Positions 1 through 9,320 are shown, numbered from the stretch's first letter. The stretch is 17,766 bases of DNA from Lysobacter_C sp966210725 (GCA_966210725.1 CBIHLN010000055.1:1-17766); one strand, 5' to 3'. Program-made: numbers and translations. The notes: generated by a model from the letters alone, not told the origin.

Positions 1-241
1 GTGTGGGGTGGGTCATCAGCGGACACGCGTTGCAGCATACCGGCGCCCGTCAGCCCAGGTCAGCCCGGGGGGCGGGGCCTCGCACTGCCCCGCCACGGGC
101 GAGGGCAGCGCCGTGCGTGATCCAGCGGGTGCTGCTCATGCCGGCCTCCGCCGCTGCGCAGCCACACACGGCTGCAAGGTGGAGGAAAACGCGCGGAGCG
201 GGCGCCGGTTGACACCCCCTTGGCGGCATTCAGACGCCGGT
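1..241. other. Left-edge stretch with no supportable gene
   Basis: I find no reading frame here that resembles a known protein, and the frames that cross it look like high-GC shadows. In particular there is no recognisable end of a transhydrogenase alpha part 1 subunit, which is often the gene just upstream of pntA part 2. The only structure seen is a hairpin at 71-94 (listed separately). The right end of the stretch contains the pnt promoter. Confidence 0.5.
71..94. repeat. GC-rich inverted repeat (hairpin)
   Basis: Perfect 8-base arms, GGCGGGGC at 71-78 and GCCCCGCC at 87-94, flank an 8-base loop. No T-tract follows on either strand, so it is not a canonical intrinsic terminator. It could mark the end of an upstream transcript or be a chance GC palindrome. 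Confidence 0.35.
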
Positions 242-247
242 TATGAT
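220..247 (+). promoter_or_regulatory. Candidate sigma70 promoter of the pnt operon
   Basis: TTGGCG at 220-225 (4 of 6 matches to the -35 consensus) and TATGAT at 242-247 (5 of 6 matches to the -10) are separated by 16 bases. Transcription would begin near 254, giving a leader of about 47 bases before the ATG at 301. This is among the best sigma70-like matches in the window. Confidence 0.5.
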
Positions 248-300
248 GCCGGCGTGCGTGAAGCACCCTGCGCATGCCCGTGGTCTGCACCGGAGGCGAG

Positions 301-608
301 ATGATCGAAGGCCTGGATGCGCTGTACATCTTCATGCTGGCCGCGGTCGCCGGCCACGTGATCATCTCGAGGGTGCCGGTGATCCTGCACACGCCCCTGA
401 TGTCCGGGTCCAACTTCATCCACGGCATCGTCCTGGTTGGCGCGATGGTGGTGCTGGGGCATGCCGACACGACGGCCGAGAAGGTCGTCGGCTTCATCGC
501 CGTGCTGCTGGGTGCGGGCAACGCCGCCGGCGGCTACGTGGTGACGGAGCGGATGCTGGAGATGTTCAAGTCCAGCCGCAAACCCGTCGGCAAGCCCGGA
601 GATCCCGC

Positions 609-612
<4 letters not shown>
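301..612 (+). CDS. pntA: NAD(P) transhydrogenase subunit alpha part 2 (membrane domain II)
   Basis: This 103-residue protein is the membrane segment of the alpha subunit of proton-translocating transhydrogenase in its split form (also called PntAB). The complex uses the proton gradient to move hydride from NADH to NADP+ and so supplies NADPH. Three hydrophobic helices lie near residues 7-27, 40-54 and 60-83. The family signature HTPLMSGSNFIHGI is at 30-43. The ATG at 301 is preferred over the ATG at 274 because GGAGG at 292-296 sits four bases before it and family members start with a similar short sequence before the first helix. It shares bases with the pntB start (GTGA), so the two should be translationally coupled. 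The NAD-binding part 1 subunit is not in the window. Confidence 0.93.
598..601 (+). promoter_or_regulatory. Ribosome binding site deciding the pntB start
   Basis: GGAG at 598-601 lies seven bases before the GTG at 609. The in-frame ATG at 624 has no comparable sequence at a suitable distance. This favours the GTG start, which overlaps the pntA stop as GTGA. Confidence 0.55.
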
Positions 613-2042
<1,430 letters not shown>

Positions 2043-2043
2043 A

Positions 2044-2060
2044 CCGCCCACAGCGGGCGG
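2044..2060. repeat. Hairpin between convergent genes, possible weak terminator
   Basis: CCGCCC at 2044-2049 and GGGCGG at 2055-2060 pair around a five-base loop, directly after the pntB stop and before the stop of the convergent membrane protein. There is no T-tract, so termination is only a guess from position. Confidence 0.3.
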
Positions 2061-2073
2061 CCTCGGCGGCCGC

Positions 2074-2535
2074 TCAGCGCGAGGCCACCGCCGCGACCAC
2101 CAGCGCCACCGCGATCCACGCCAGGTCCGCGCTGCCGTTGGCCAGTTGAGCCAGCGTCCACGCCAGCCCGGAGCCGAGCCGCATGGCCGACTCCCAAGGC
2201 TGCAGGCCGAGCATCGCGCCCAAGTGCGATGCGATCAGCCACCAGTTGGCGAGCGCCACCGCGGCCGCGGTGCCGGCCACACCCAGGGCAAGGCGCACGG
2301 CGCCGGGCCGCCATCCGCCCAGGCGCAGGACCCACGCCACGTCCAGCGCCGCGAGCACCGCCATCCAGCTGTGCTGGCGGCCCGTGTAGGCACCCAGCAG
2401 CACCCAGATGGCCGCGAAGCCGAGCACCGCGACCGACAGGAGCAGCCACGACATCCAGCGCACATCGCGTGCGTATCGGCGGGTCCCTGCGGCGCGGGGT
2501 GCGGGGGTGGTCATGGGCGAAAACGGGTCCGGCAT
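2074..2535 (-). CDS. Small membrane protein of unknown function
   Basis: I do not recognise the family. From the ATG at 2535 the product is 153 residues; an ATG at 2514 would give 146. The frame stays open to a TTG at 2682, but that part would run antisense through sufT and is unlikely. The N-terminal 27 residues are polar with several arginines, which would favour a cytoplasmic N-terminus. Four hydrophobic segments follow, near 28-50, 57-71, 80-101 and 137-151, with tryptophans at the interfaces. A TATCCT box on the minus strand (2554-2549) would place transcription start only a few bases before the ATG at 2535. The gene diverges from sufT and converges on pntB. Strong frame-specific codon bias and clean hydrophobic segments support it as real. 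Confidence 0.65.
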   Translation of the reverse strand: MPDPFSPMTTPAPRAAGTRRYARDVRWMSWLLLSVAVLGFAAIWVLLGAYTGRQHSWMAVLAALDVAWVLRLGGWRPGAVRLALGVAGTAAAVALANWWLIASHLGAMLGLQPWESAMRLGSGLAWTLAQLANGSADLAWIAVALVVAAVASR

Positions 2536-2548
2536 GGGGCAGCGCGAC

Positions 2549-2554
2549 AGGATA
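2549..2554 (-). promoter_or_regulatory. Candidate -10 box for the small membrane protein
   Basis: The minus strand reads TATCCT here, 13 bases before the ATG at 2535. No convincing -35 is visible. It lies 15 bases from the plus-strand TAGAAT box, so divergent promoters would overlap. Confidence 0.3.
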
Positions 2555-2565
2555 GCCGGCCCGGC

Positions 2566-2576
2566 CCGGTAGAATG
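2566..2576 (+). promoter_or_regulatory. Candidate -10 box upstream of sufT
   Basis: CCGGTAGAATG holds TAGAAT at 2570-2575 (5 of 6 matches to the -10 consensus). The same 11 bases occur in front of hemA on the other strand. The -35 region is not recognisable. Transcription would begin near 2582, giving a leader of about 35 bases. Confidence 0.4.
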
Positions 2577-2616
2577 GCGGTCTTGTGCCGATCCGCGGCA
2601 CCCCAATGTCCTCCGC

Positions 2617-3171
2617 ATGTATTCCCGTAGCAGCGAACCCGTCCGATTCGAGCGCGATTGCGCCGCCGTCCTCGTGCCCCAAGGCGAGCAGGTCAACCTG
2701 CCCGCCGGCAGCGTGGGCTATATCACCCAGGCACTGGGTGGCAGCTATACGGTATTCGTGGAGGGCAACCTGTTCCGCATTGCCGGGCGCGATGCCGATG
2801 CCATCGGCAAAGAGCCGCCCGAGCCGTTGCGGCTGCCGGAGGGCGCGGACGATGACGCGGTCGAGCAGTTGGTCTGGAAGCAGCTGCGCACGTGCTTCGA
2901 CCCGGAGATTCCCATCAACGTGGTCGATCTCGGCCTGGTCTATGAAGCCCGCGTCCTGCCGGCCGACGCGGGCGGTCGGCGGACCATCGAGGTCAGGATG
3001 ACGCTGACGGCGCCGGGCTGCGGCATGGGCGACATCCTGGTCGCCGACGTGCGCGACAAGCTGGAGATGATCCCCACGGTTCAGGAGGCGGACGTTGAAC
3101 TGGTCTTCGACCCGCCGTGGAACCGCACCATGATGTCCGAAGCCGCGCGTCTCGAAACCGGCATGCTCTGA
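2617..3171 (+). CDS. sufT: Iron-sulfur cluster assembly protein SufT (DUF59/MIP18 family)
   Basis: SufT proteins help mature iron-sulfur proteins and contain the DUF59 (MIP18/PaaD-like) domain. The product is 184 residues. Residues 1-75 form the SufT-type leader domain with GSVGYITQALGG at 31-42. The DUF59 domain covers about 82-168, with DPEIPINVVDLGLVYEA (95-111) and TAPGCGMGDILVADV (131-145). Cys135 in that loop is the residue usually held important in the family. ATG 2617 is chosen because it starts directly before the conserved domain; the longer open frame from 1924 runs across other genes. No Shine-Dalgarno sequence is seen. In many genomes sufT is beside sufBCDSU, but here it is alone, which implies separate regulation. 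Confidence 0.88.
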   Translation: MYSRSSEPVRFERDCAAVLVPQGEQVNLPAGSVGYITQALGGSYTVFVEGNLFRIAGRDADAIGKEPPEPLRLPEGADDDAVEQLVWKQLRTCFDPEIPINVVDLGLVYEARVLPADAGGRRTIEVRMTLTAPGCGMGDILVADVRDKLEMIPTVQEADVELVFDPPWNRTMMSEAARLETGML

Positions 3172-3352
3172 CGTGCCAGGGCCGGCCAGCCCGGCCGACC
3201 CGCCCTGCGTTCACTGCCCTGTTCATGTTGCCCGTCCCATGGGCGGCCGGGCGGAGCTTTGCCGGATCTGGCGGCACGCGGCACATGACGCGCGTGCCGG
3301 CTTGCCGTGGCCGGATCATGACTTTTGGCAGGGCAATCCCGAAAAGCGTGAG

Positions 3353-3375
3353 CAAAGTCACACTTTGAAGTGTGA
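3353..3375. promoter_or_regulatory. Overlapping dyad symmetries, candidate operator
   Basis: Two perfect inverted repeats interlock. CAAAGT-CAC-ACTTTG spans 3353-3367, and TCACACTT-TG-AAGTGTGA spans 3358-3375. They share a central ACTTTG, so either could form but not both. This resembles a transcription factor site upstream of the protease. The half-sites are in the opposite order to a CRP/Clp box (TGTGA-N6-TCACA), so that family is not implied. Confidence 0.45.
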
Positions 3376-3430
3376 AATTGCTGCGGCCGCAACTTGAACT
3401 TCACATGAATCGTCACGTAGCGTCCATGTT

Positions 3431-3447
3431 CTGACGTAACGCGTCAG
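3431..3447. promoter_or_regulatory. Second dyad upstream of the protease
   Basis: CTGACG at 3431-3436 and CGTCAG at 3442-3447 are perfect arms around TAACG. It lies 99 bases before the protease ATG, so it could be an operator or a leader hairpin depending on where transcription begins. Confidence 0.35.
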
Positions 3448-3546
3448 TTCATGCCGGCATGCCAGCGGGCCCAGCGCCCGGATGGTCCATGACGGTTTTC
3501 GCCGCCTCAGCGGCACACATCACGAAAGTCTTCGGGGGTTTCACTG

Positions 3547-5625
<2,079 letters not shown>

Positions 5626-5643
5626 TAGAGGTCTGATCGAACG

Positions 5644-5658
5644 GACTCGATCCGAGTC
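5644..5658. repeat. Small hairpin after the protease stop
   Basis: GACTCG (5644-5649) and CGAGTC (5653-5658) pair around ATC. It lies between the protease stop and the strong terminator and may stabilise the 3' end of the messenger; that role is a guess. Confidence 0.35.
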
Positions 5659-5672
5659 ATTGCGGCATCTTG

Positions 5673-5701
5673 GACCCCGGCTTCGGCCGGGGTCTTTTTT
5701 T
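5673..5701 (+). terminator. Rho-independent terminator of the protease gene
   Basis: GACCCCGGC (5673-5681), a TTCG tetraloop and GCCGGGGTC (5686-5694) form a perfect nine-base-pair stem, followed by seven T at 5695-5701. It begins 47 bases after the stop codon. On the minus strand no T-tract follows, so it should act only on the protease transcript. Confidence 0.93.
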
Positions 5702-5835
5702 GCTGGCATCAGCGCGGTGCCGTCGACGGCCGGCACCTGGAGCTTTCACGCGCGCGCGTGCGCGCAGCCCGCGAGGGCGCTGCGATGCCACTGGATCGTG
5801 TCGCGACGGACCGGCGTGTACGCCGTCCCGGTCCC

Positions 5836-6324
5836 TCAGCCCAGCGCTTCGAACCGGTTGGCGTCGACGTTCTTGCGGACCTTCGCCGGGTCCCAGATGC
5901 GGCCGTTCATGGCGATGTAGACGCCGGCGGGCAGGGACTGCACCGCGCCGACCGCGGTGCCGATGTTGAACTCGGCGTCCGAGCCGCGGAAGCGCGCCGG
6001 GTTGAGCGCGCCGGTCAGCACGATGGTCTTGCCGGGGATGGAAGCCAGCACCTTGGCGGTCTCCACCATGCTGTCGGTGCCGTGGGTCACCAGCACGTGC
6101 CGTGCGGGCTGGGCCGCGATGGTGGCGCGCAGAAGTTCGCGATCGGCATCGTCCAGGTGCAGCGAATCCTTGCGCAGGATCGGGATCACGCTGTAGCGGA
6201 ACGCCACGCCCAGCTCATCCAGGATGCGGCCGATCTGCGGCTCGCCGACCTGGAAGTCCGACTTGTCGTCGAAGTAGATCTTGTCGATCGTGCCGCCGGT
6301 GGTGACGATGCAGAGCTGGTCCAT
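5836..6324 (-). CDS. Single-domain asparaginase-like protein
   Basis: The 162 residues match the N-terminal domain of type I/II L-asparaginases, which hydrolyse asparagine to aspartate and ammonia. Full enzymes are about 320-350 residues with a C-terminal domain that completes the active site by oligomerisation; that domain is absent here. The first catalytic motif TTGGTID gives Thr12, and THGTDSMVETA (80-90) gives Thr83 and Asp84. Aligning by eye to E. coli AnsB, the region of its Lys162 (before VYIAMNG) shows no lysine at the expected place, though this needs a proper alignment. No signal peptide is present, so it should be cytoplasmic. The frame ends cleanly with TGA and the downstream 134 bases do not code for the missing domain, so a recent truncation is not evident. 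Activity is uncertain. A TATAAT box lies 35 bases upstream and there is no Shine-Dalgarno sequence. Confidence 0.82.
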   Translation of the reverse strand: MDQLCIVTTGGTIDKIYFDDKSDFQVGEPQIGRILDELGVAFRYSVIPILRKDSLHLDDADRELLRATIAAQPARHVLVTHGTDSMVETAKVLASIPGKTIVLTGALNPARFRGSDAEFNIGTAVGAVQSLPAGVYIAMNGRIWDPAKVRKNVDANRFEALG

Positions 6325-6359
6325 GGAGTGCTGCGGCCGATGCTTCGGAAAGGGCGTGG

Positions 6360-6365
6360 ATTATA
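6360..6365 (-). promoter_or_regulatory. TATAAT -10 box for the asparaginase-like gene
   Basis: The minus strand reads a perfect TATAAT (6365 down to 6360) in a very GC-rich region, between the DUF2069 stop and the asparaginase-like ATG. Transcription would begin near 6353, with a leader of about 28 bases. No clear -35 is seen 16-18 bases upstream. It suggests the gene is transcribed separately from wrbA/DUF2069. Confidence 0.5.
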
Positions 6366-6389
6366 GGCTGCCGTCGGAGGTGCCGGCCC

Positions 6390-6749
6390 TCACGACGCCC
6401 GCCGTCCGAAGCGTGCGTGCAGGCCGGGCCAGCTGGCGGCGAACACGATCACCACCGACAGCGCGGTTTCCAGCAGCGCCAGCATCCGCTCGTCCGGGCT
6501 CGACCAGGCGGTCATCACGCCGTGGCAGAACCAGGCCAGGGCTAGCACCGCAGCCCAGAATCCGGCGGTACGCAGGCGCATCGCCTTGGCGATGGACAGC
6601 AGTGCGGGCGGCAGCGCGGTAAACGCCAGGACGGTGGTGCTTCCCCCGTGCAGCGCGAACCACGCGACGTACAGCGCGGCCAGTGCCAGCAGCGACGCCA
6701 CCAGCGTCCGTCGCGAGCCCCGGTAGGGCGCGATCGTGGGGCCGGTCAT
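6390..6749 (-). CDS. DUF2069 family inner membrane protein
   Basis: This 119-residue protein has four hydrophobic segments, near 17-33, 38-52, 64-80 and 92-108, and a short arginine-rich tail. Size, helix count and linkage to a WrbA-type gene fit the DUF2069 family, which is common beside wrbA in gammaproteobacteria; its function is not known. The ATG at 6749 overlaps the wrbA stop as ATGA, so the two are probably co-translated. The frame is open further upstream inside wrbA, but that part is an out-of-frame shadow. The linkage hints at a role in quinone or membrane redox balance, which is inference only. Confidence 0.8.
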   Translation of the reverse strand: MTGPTIAPYRGSRRTLVASLLALAALYVAWFALHGGSTTVLAFTALPPALLSIAKAMRLRTAGFWAAVLALAWFCHGVMTAWSSPDERMLALLETALSVVIVFAASWPGLHARFGRRAS

Positions 6750-7336
6750 GCGAGCCGCACCGCGATCTGCGCCACACGACGGCCCAGAGCGCGCGCCAGT
6801 TCGGCCTCGTCGTCGCTGGGTTGCGGGTCGTCGTCGCTGCCGGCCACATGGCTGGCCCCGTAAGGCGTGCCGCCCCCGCGCGTGCGGTGTAAGGCGGCTT
6901 CGGTATAGGGAATCCCCATGATCAGGCAGCCGTGATGCAGCAACGGCACCTGCATGCTCAGCAATGTCGCCTCCTGACCGCCGTGCTGGGTTGCCGTGGA
7001 GGTGAACACGCCCGCGGGCCGGCCCACCAGCGTGCCGCTGGCCCACTGCGCACCCAGCCCGTCCAGCCAATGCTTGAGCGGCGCGGCCATGTTGCCGAAG
7101 CGGGTCGGGCTGCCGAGCAACAGGCCCGCGCATTCGTCCAGATCGTGCGCCTCGACGTACGGTGCGCCATCGTCGGGCACGGGGGGCGCCGCGGACTGGG
7201 TGACCGCCGCCACCGGCGGCACCGTGCGAAGCCGCGCGCTTGCGCCGGGCACTTCGCCCACGCCACGCGCGACCTGGCGCGCCAGCCGCGCCACCGAACC
7301 GCCGCGGCTGTAATAGAGCACCAGGATCTCGACCAT
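6746..7336 (-). CDS. wrbA: WrbA-type NAD(P)H:quinone oxidoreductase (flavodoxin fold)
   Basis: WrbA enzymes bind FMN and reduce quinones by two electrons, avoiding semiquinone radicals. The 196 residues match the usual family length. The phosphate-binding loop YYSRGGSVARLA is at 8-19. GSPTRFGNMAAPLKHWLDG (75-93), FTSTATQHGGQE (111-122) and GGGTPYGASHVAG (154-166) are the family's isoalloxazine-binding segments. There is no signal peptide, so the protein is cytoplasmic. GGAGG on the minus strand (7346-7342), five bases before the ATG, decides the start. The DUF2069 gene overlaps its end. It diverges from the yihY-type gene across only 80 bases. Confidence 0.92.
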   Translation of the reverse strand: MVEILVLYYSRGGSVARLARQVARGVGEVPGASARLRTVPPVAAVTQSAAPPVPDDGAPYVEAHDLDECAGLLLGSPTRFGNMAAPLKHWLDGLGAQWASGTLVGRPAGVFTSTATQHGGQEATLLSMQVPLLHHGCLIMGIPYTEAALHRTRGGGTPYGASHVAGSDDDPQPSDDEAELARALGRRVAQIAVRLA

Positions 7337-7360
7337 TGCGTCCTCCGCGTCAGGCCGGCA

Positions 7361-7366
7361 AGGATA
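7361..7366 (-). promoter_or_regulatory. Candidate -10 box for wrbA
   Basis: The minus strand reads TATCCT, the same hexamer seen before the small membrane protein at 2554-2549. It gives a leader of about 18-20 bases containing the GGAGG ribosome binding site. No -35 is recognised. Confidence 0.3.
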
Positions 7367-7403
7367 CCGCCCGGCCGCGACGTTGCCGGCCGGGACGATC
7401 GGT

Positions 7404-7409
7404 TAACCT
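7404..7409 (+). promoter_or_regulatory. TANNNT box seven bases before the yihY-type ATG
   Basis: TAACCT ends seven bases before the ATG at 7417. A -10 element there would start transcription at or next to the ATG, meaning a leaderless messenger. A TTGCCG at 7383-7388 is 15 bases upstream. No Shine-Dalgarno sequence is present. Confidence 0.3.
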
Positions 7410-7416
7410 CGGCGCG

Positions 7417-8685
7417 ATGACGCCGCGCGACACCTTCAACGACCTGCACGACCGCCTGCGCGACCGCGCCCGGTTGACCACCTTCTACCGCTTCGTCGCG
7501 CGCCGCGTGCTCGACGACAACCTGTTCCAGGCGGCCGGCGCGCTCTCGTACACCACGGTGTTCGCCCTGGTGCCGCTGTCGATGGTGGTGTTCGGCGTGC
7601 TGGCTGCATTCCCGGGCTTTGCCGACTGGAGCGACCGGCTCAGCGATTACATCTTCTCCAACTTTGTCCCGACCTCGGCGCGGTCCGTCGAGGGCGTGCT
7701 CAAGCAGTTCTCGGCCAACGCCGACAAGCTGACCGCCGCCGGCGTGATCGCATTGCTGGTGTCGCTGCTGATCACGCTCAACGGCGTGGAGACCACGTTC
7801 AACCGGATCTGGCGGGTCAAGGCGGCGCGCCCGAAGCTGGGCCGGTTCCTGGTGTACTGGACGGTGTTGACGCTGGGCGCGCTGATCGCCGCGGCCAGCC
7901 TGGCCATCTCGGCGCGTTTCTTCGCCATGGCGGTGTTCGATACCCAGGCCGGCCACCTGCTCGAAATCACCATGCTGCGCGCCACGCCCATGGCGCTGGA
8001 GTGGCTGGCGTTCGCGGCGATCTACCGCGTCGTGCCGCACCGCACGGTGAAGTGGCGGCACGCGCTGGCCGGCGCGCTGCTCGCAACGGTGCTGTTCGAA
8101 CTGGTGAAGTGGGCACTGGGCGTCTACCTGGGCACGTTCGGCAACTACTCGCGCATCTACGGCGGCCTGGCGTTCGTGCCGATCTTCCTGCTGTGGGTGT
8201 TCCTGAGCTGGGTGGCGGTGCTGCTGGGCGCTTCGCTCGCGTCCGCGGTGTCGGCGTTCCGCTACCAGCCGGTGCACCTGCGCCTGCCCATCGGCTACGA
8301 GATGTACGGGTTGCTGCGCCTGCTGGCCCGGTTCCGCGAGGCGCGTCGCAAGGGCGAAGGCCTGCACACCGACCGCATCCAGCAGCTCGAACCGATCCTG
8401 ACGGATGCGCTGGTGCAGGACATGCTCGCGCAGCTGGAGGAGATCGCCGTGGTACGCCGCGCCGAGGACGGCGAGTGGCTGCTGGCGCGCGACCTGGACG
8501 ACCTCACGCTGGCCGAACTCTACGAGGCCTGCCAGCTGCGCGTGCCGATCGCCGAGGCGCACCTGCCGTGCAAGGACGACCCGCTGGGGCACTCGGCGAT
8601 CCAGGCCCTCGACGAACTCCGCATCCCGCTGCGCGCGCTGCTCAAGCGCCGCGTGGGTTCCATCCACGCCGCCGACGAGGACTGA
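7417..8685 (+). CDS. YihY/BrkB family inner membrane protein
   Basis: The 422-residue product belongs to the YihY (UPF0761, BrkB) family. Members were once labelled ribonuclease BN, an assignment later moved to a different gene; their function remains open. Six hydrophobic segments are visible, near 43-65, 106-122, 143-168, 189-204, 217-236 and 250-276. Typical sequences are FQAAGALSYTTVFALVPL (37-54), NGVETTFNRIWRV (122-134) and YGGLAFVPIFLLWVFLSW (248-265). Residues from about 286 to the end are soluble and charged, a cytoplasmic tail of about 135 residues that resembles a winged-helix-like extension found in some members. The ATG at 7417 is chosen because it precedes the family's N-terminal region; the open frame upstream lies antisense to wrbA. 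The TlpA-like gene follows after two bases. Confidence 0.9.
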   Translation: MTPRDTFNDLHDRLRDRARLTTFYRFVARRVLDDNLFQAAGALSYTTVFALVPLSMVVFGVLAAFPGFADWSDRLSDYIFSNFVPTSARSVEGVLKQFSANADKLTAAGVIALLVSLLITLNGVETTFNRIWRVKAARPKLGRFLVYWTVLTLGALIAAASLAISARFFAMAVFDTQAGHLLEITMLRATPMALEWLAFAAIYRVVPHRTVKWRHALAGALLATVLFELVKWALGVYLGTFGNYSRIYGGLAFVPIFLLWVFLSWVAVLLGASLASAVSAFRYQPVHLRLPIGYEMYGLLRLLARFREARRKGEGLHTDRIQQLEPILTDALVQDMLAQLEEIAVVRRAEDGEWLLARDLDDLTLAELYEACQLRVPIAEAHLPCKDDPLGHSAIQALDELRIPLRALLKRRVGSIHAADED

Positions 8686-8687
8686 GA

Positions 8688-9320
8688 ATGCCGTCTGCCA
8701 CCCGGGCCATCGCCCACCTGACCCTGGCAAGCGTGCTGGTACTGGCGCTGGTCGCCTGCGACCGCGGCGACGATGCCGCCAAGCCCGCGACCACCACCGG
8801 GCCGGCCCCGGCCGACCCCTCTGCCGGGTCATCCGCCGAGCGGCCGGAAAAAGCGCCCGAGGCAGGCGCGAGCGAGCCGGCCTCACCGCGACTGTCGCTG
8901 CCGACGCTGGATGGAGCGAGTTACGACCTGGCCGACCACCGAGGCAAGTGGGTGGTGGTCAACTTCTGGGCGACCTGGTGCGCGCCGTGCCTGAAGGAGA
9001 TGCCGGAGCTGTCGGCACTGGATGCGATGAACGAGCACATCGAGGTCGTCGGACTCGCGTACGAGGAGATCGACGCGGCCGCCATGCGCGCGTTCCTCGA
9101 CAAGCACCCGGTCGTCTACCCGGTGGCCATCCTCGACGTGACCGCGCCCCCGGAGGATTTCGACACCCCGCGCGGCCTGCCCATGACCTACCTGATCGCG
9201 CCCGACGGCCGGGTTGCCCACAAGGTACTGGGCCCGGTGACGGCGCGCGGGATCGAGGAGGCCATCGCCAAGGCCGGTGGCCCCGCGCCGACCGGGGTGG
9301 AGATGGAGGCGGACTCGTGA
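8688..9320 (+). CDS. TlpA-like thioredoxin-fold lipoprotein
   Basis: This 210-residue lipoprotein is probably a periplasmic thiol-disulfide reductase. A hydrophobic leader ends in LVAC with lipid-attachment Cys24. The next residue is Asp25, which in enterobacteria would signal retention in the inner membrane; the rule may not hold here. Residues 28-66 are a flexible linker rich in Ala, Pro, Glu and Ser. The thioredoxin domain follows with WATWCAPC (94-101, redox cysteines 98 and 101) and the cis-proline region GLPMTYLI (163-170). GAGGA at 8677-8681, inside the end of the preceding gene, is a suitable ribosome binding site. Its stop overlaps the acylphosphatase start. The substrate is unknown; cytochrome c maturation and protein repair are both possible. 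Confidence 0.88.
   Translation: MPSATRAIAHLTLASVLVLALVACDRGDDAAKPATTTGPAPADPSAGSSAERPEKAPEAGASEPASPRLSLPTLDGASYDLADHRGKWVVVNFWATWCAPCLKEMPELSALDAMNEHIEVVGLAYEEIDAAAMRAFLDKHPVVYPVAILDVTAPPEDFDTPRGLPMTYLIAPDGRVAHKVLGPVTARGIEEAIAKAGGPAPTGVEMEADS
9305..9309 (+). promoter_or_regulatory. Ribosome binding site deciding the acylphosphatase GTG start
   Basis: GGAGG lies seven bases before the GTG at 9317, inside the last codons of the TlpA-like gene. It supports the GTG start and translational coupling. Confidence 0.65.

Larger units (their letters stand above)
3172..3546. other. 375-base intergenic region upstream of the secreted protease
   Basis: No coding frame here has convincing protein features. 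The stretch from about 3300 to 3450 is less GC-rich than its surroundings and holds several dyads: 3353-3375, 3431-3447 and a ten-base palindrome ATGCCGGCAT at 3451-3460. A TTGAAC at 3394-3399 with TAGCGT at 3418-3423 (18-base gap) is a weak promoter possibility. The position suggests the control region of the protease gene, but no known operator is recognised. Confidence 0.5.

Noticed and set aside
209..214. Perfect TTGACA as a -35 for the pnt promoter
   Set aside because: The nearest good -10 (TATGAT at 242-247) is 27 bases away, too far for sigma70, and nothing suitable lies at 16-18 bases. TTGGCG at 220-225 fits better.
274..300. An upstream ATG at 274 for pntA part 2
   Set aside because: It would add nine residues without family support and has no ribosome binding site, whereas ATG 301 has GGAGG four bases before it.
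3358..3375. CRP/Clp binding box
   Set aside because: The half-sites read TCACA then TGTGA, the reverse of the TGTGA-N6-TCACA order, and the spacing differs.
5673..5701. Bidirectional terminator serving also the asparaginase-like gene
   Set aside because: Only the plus strand has a T-tract after the stem. On the minus strand the stem is followed by CCAAGATGCC.
5702..5835. Remains of the missing C-terminal asparaginase domain
   Set aside because: The minus-strand frames in this gap show no recognisable continuation, and 134 bases could encode only a small part of the domain.
6958..8886. A 642-codon minus-strand frame opposite the yihY-type gene
   Set aside because: It is rich in Arg, Gln and His with no domain features and covers well-supported wrbA and yihY-type genes in other frames.
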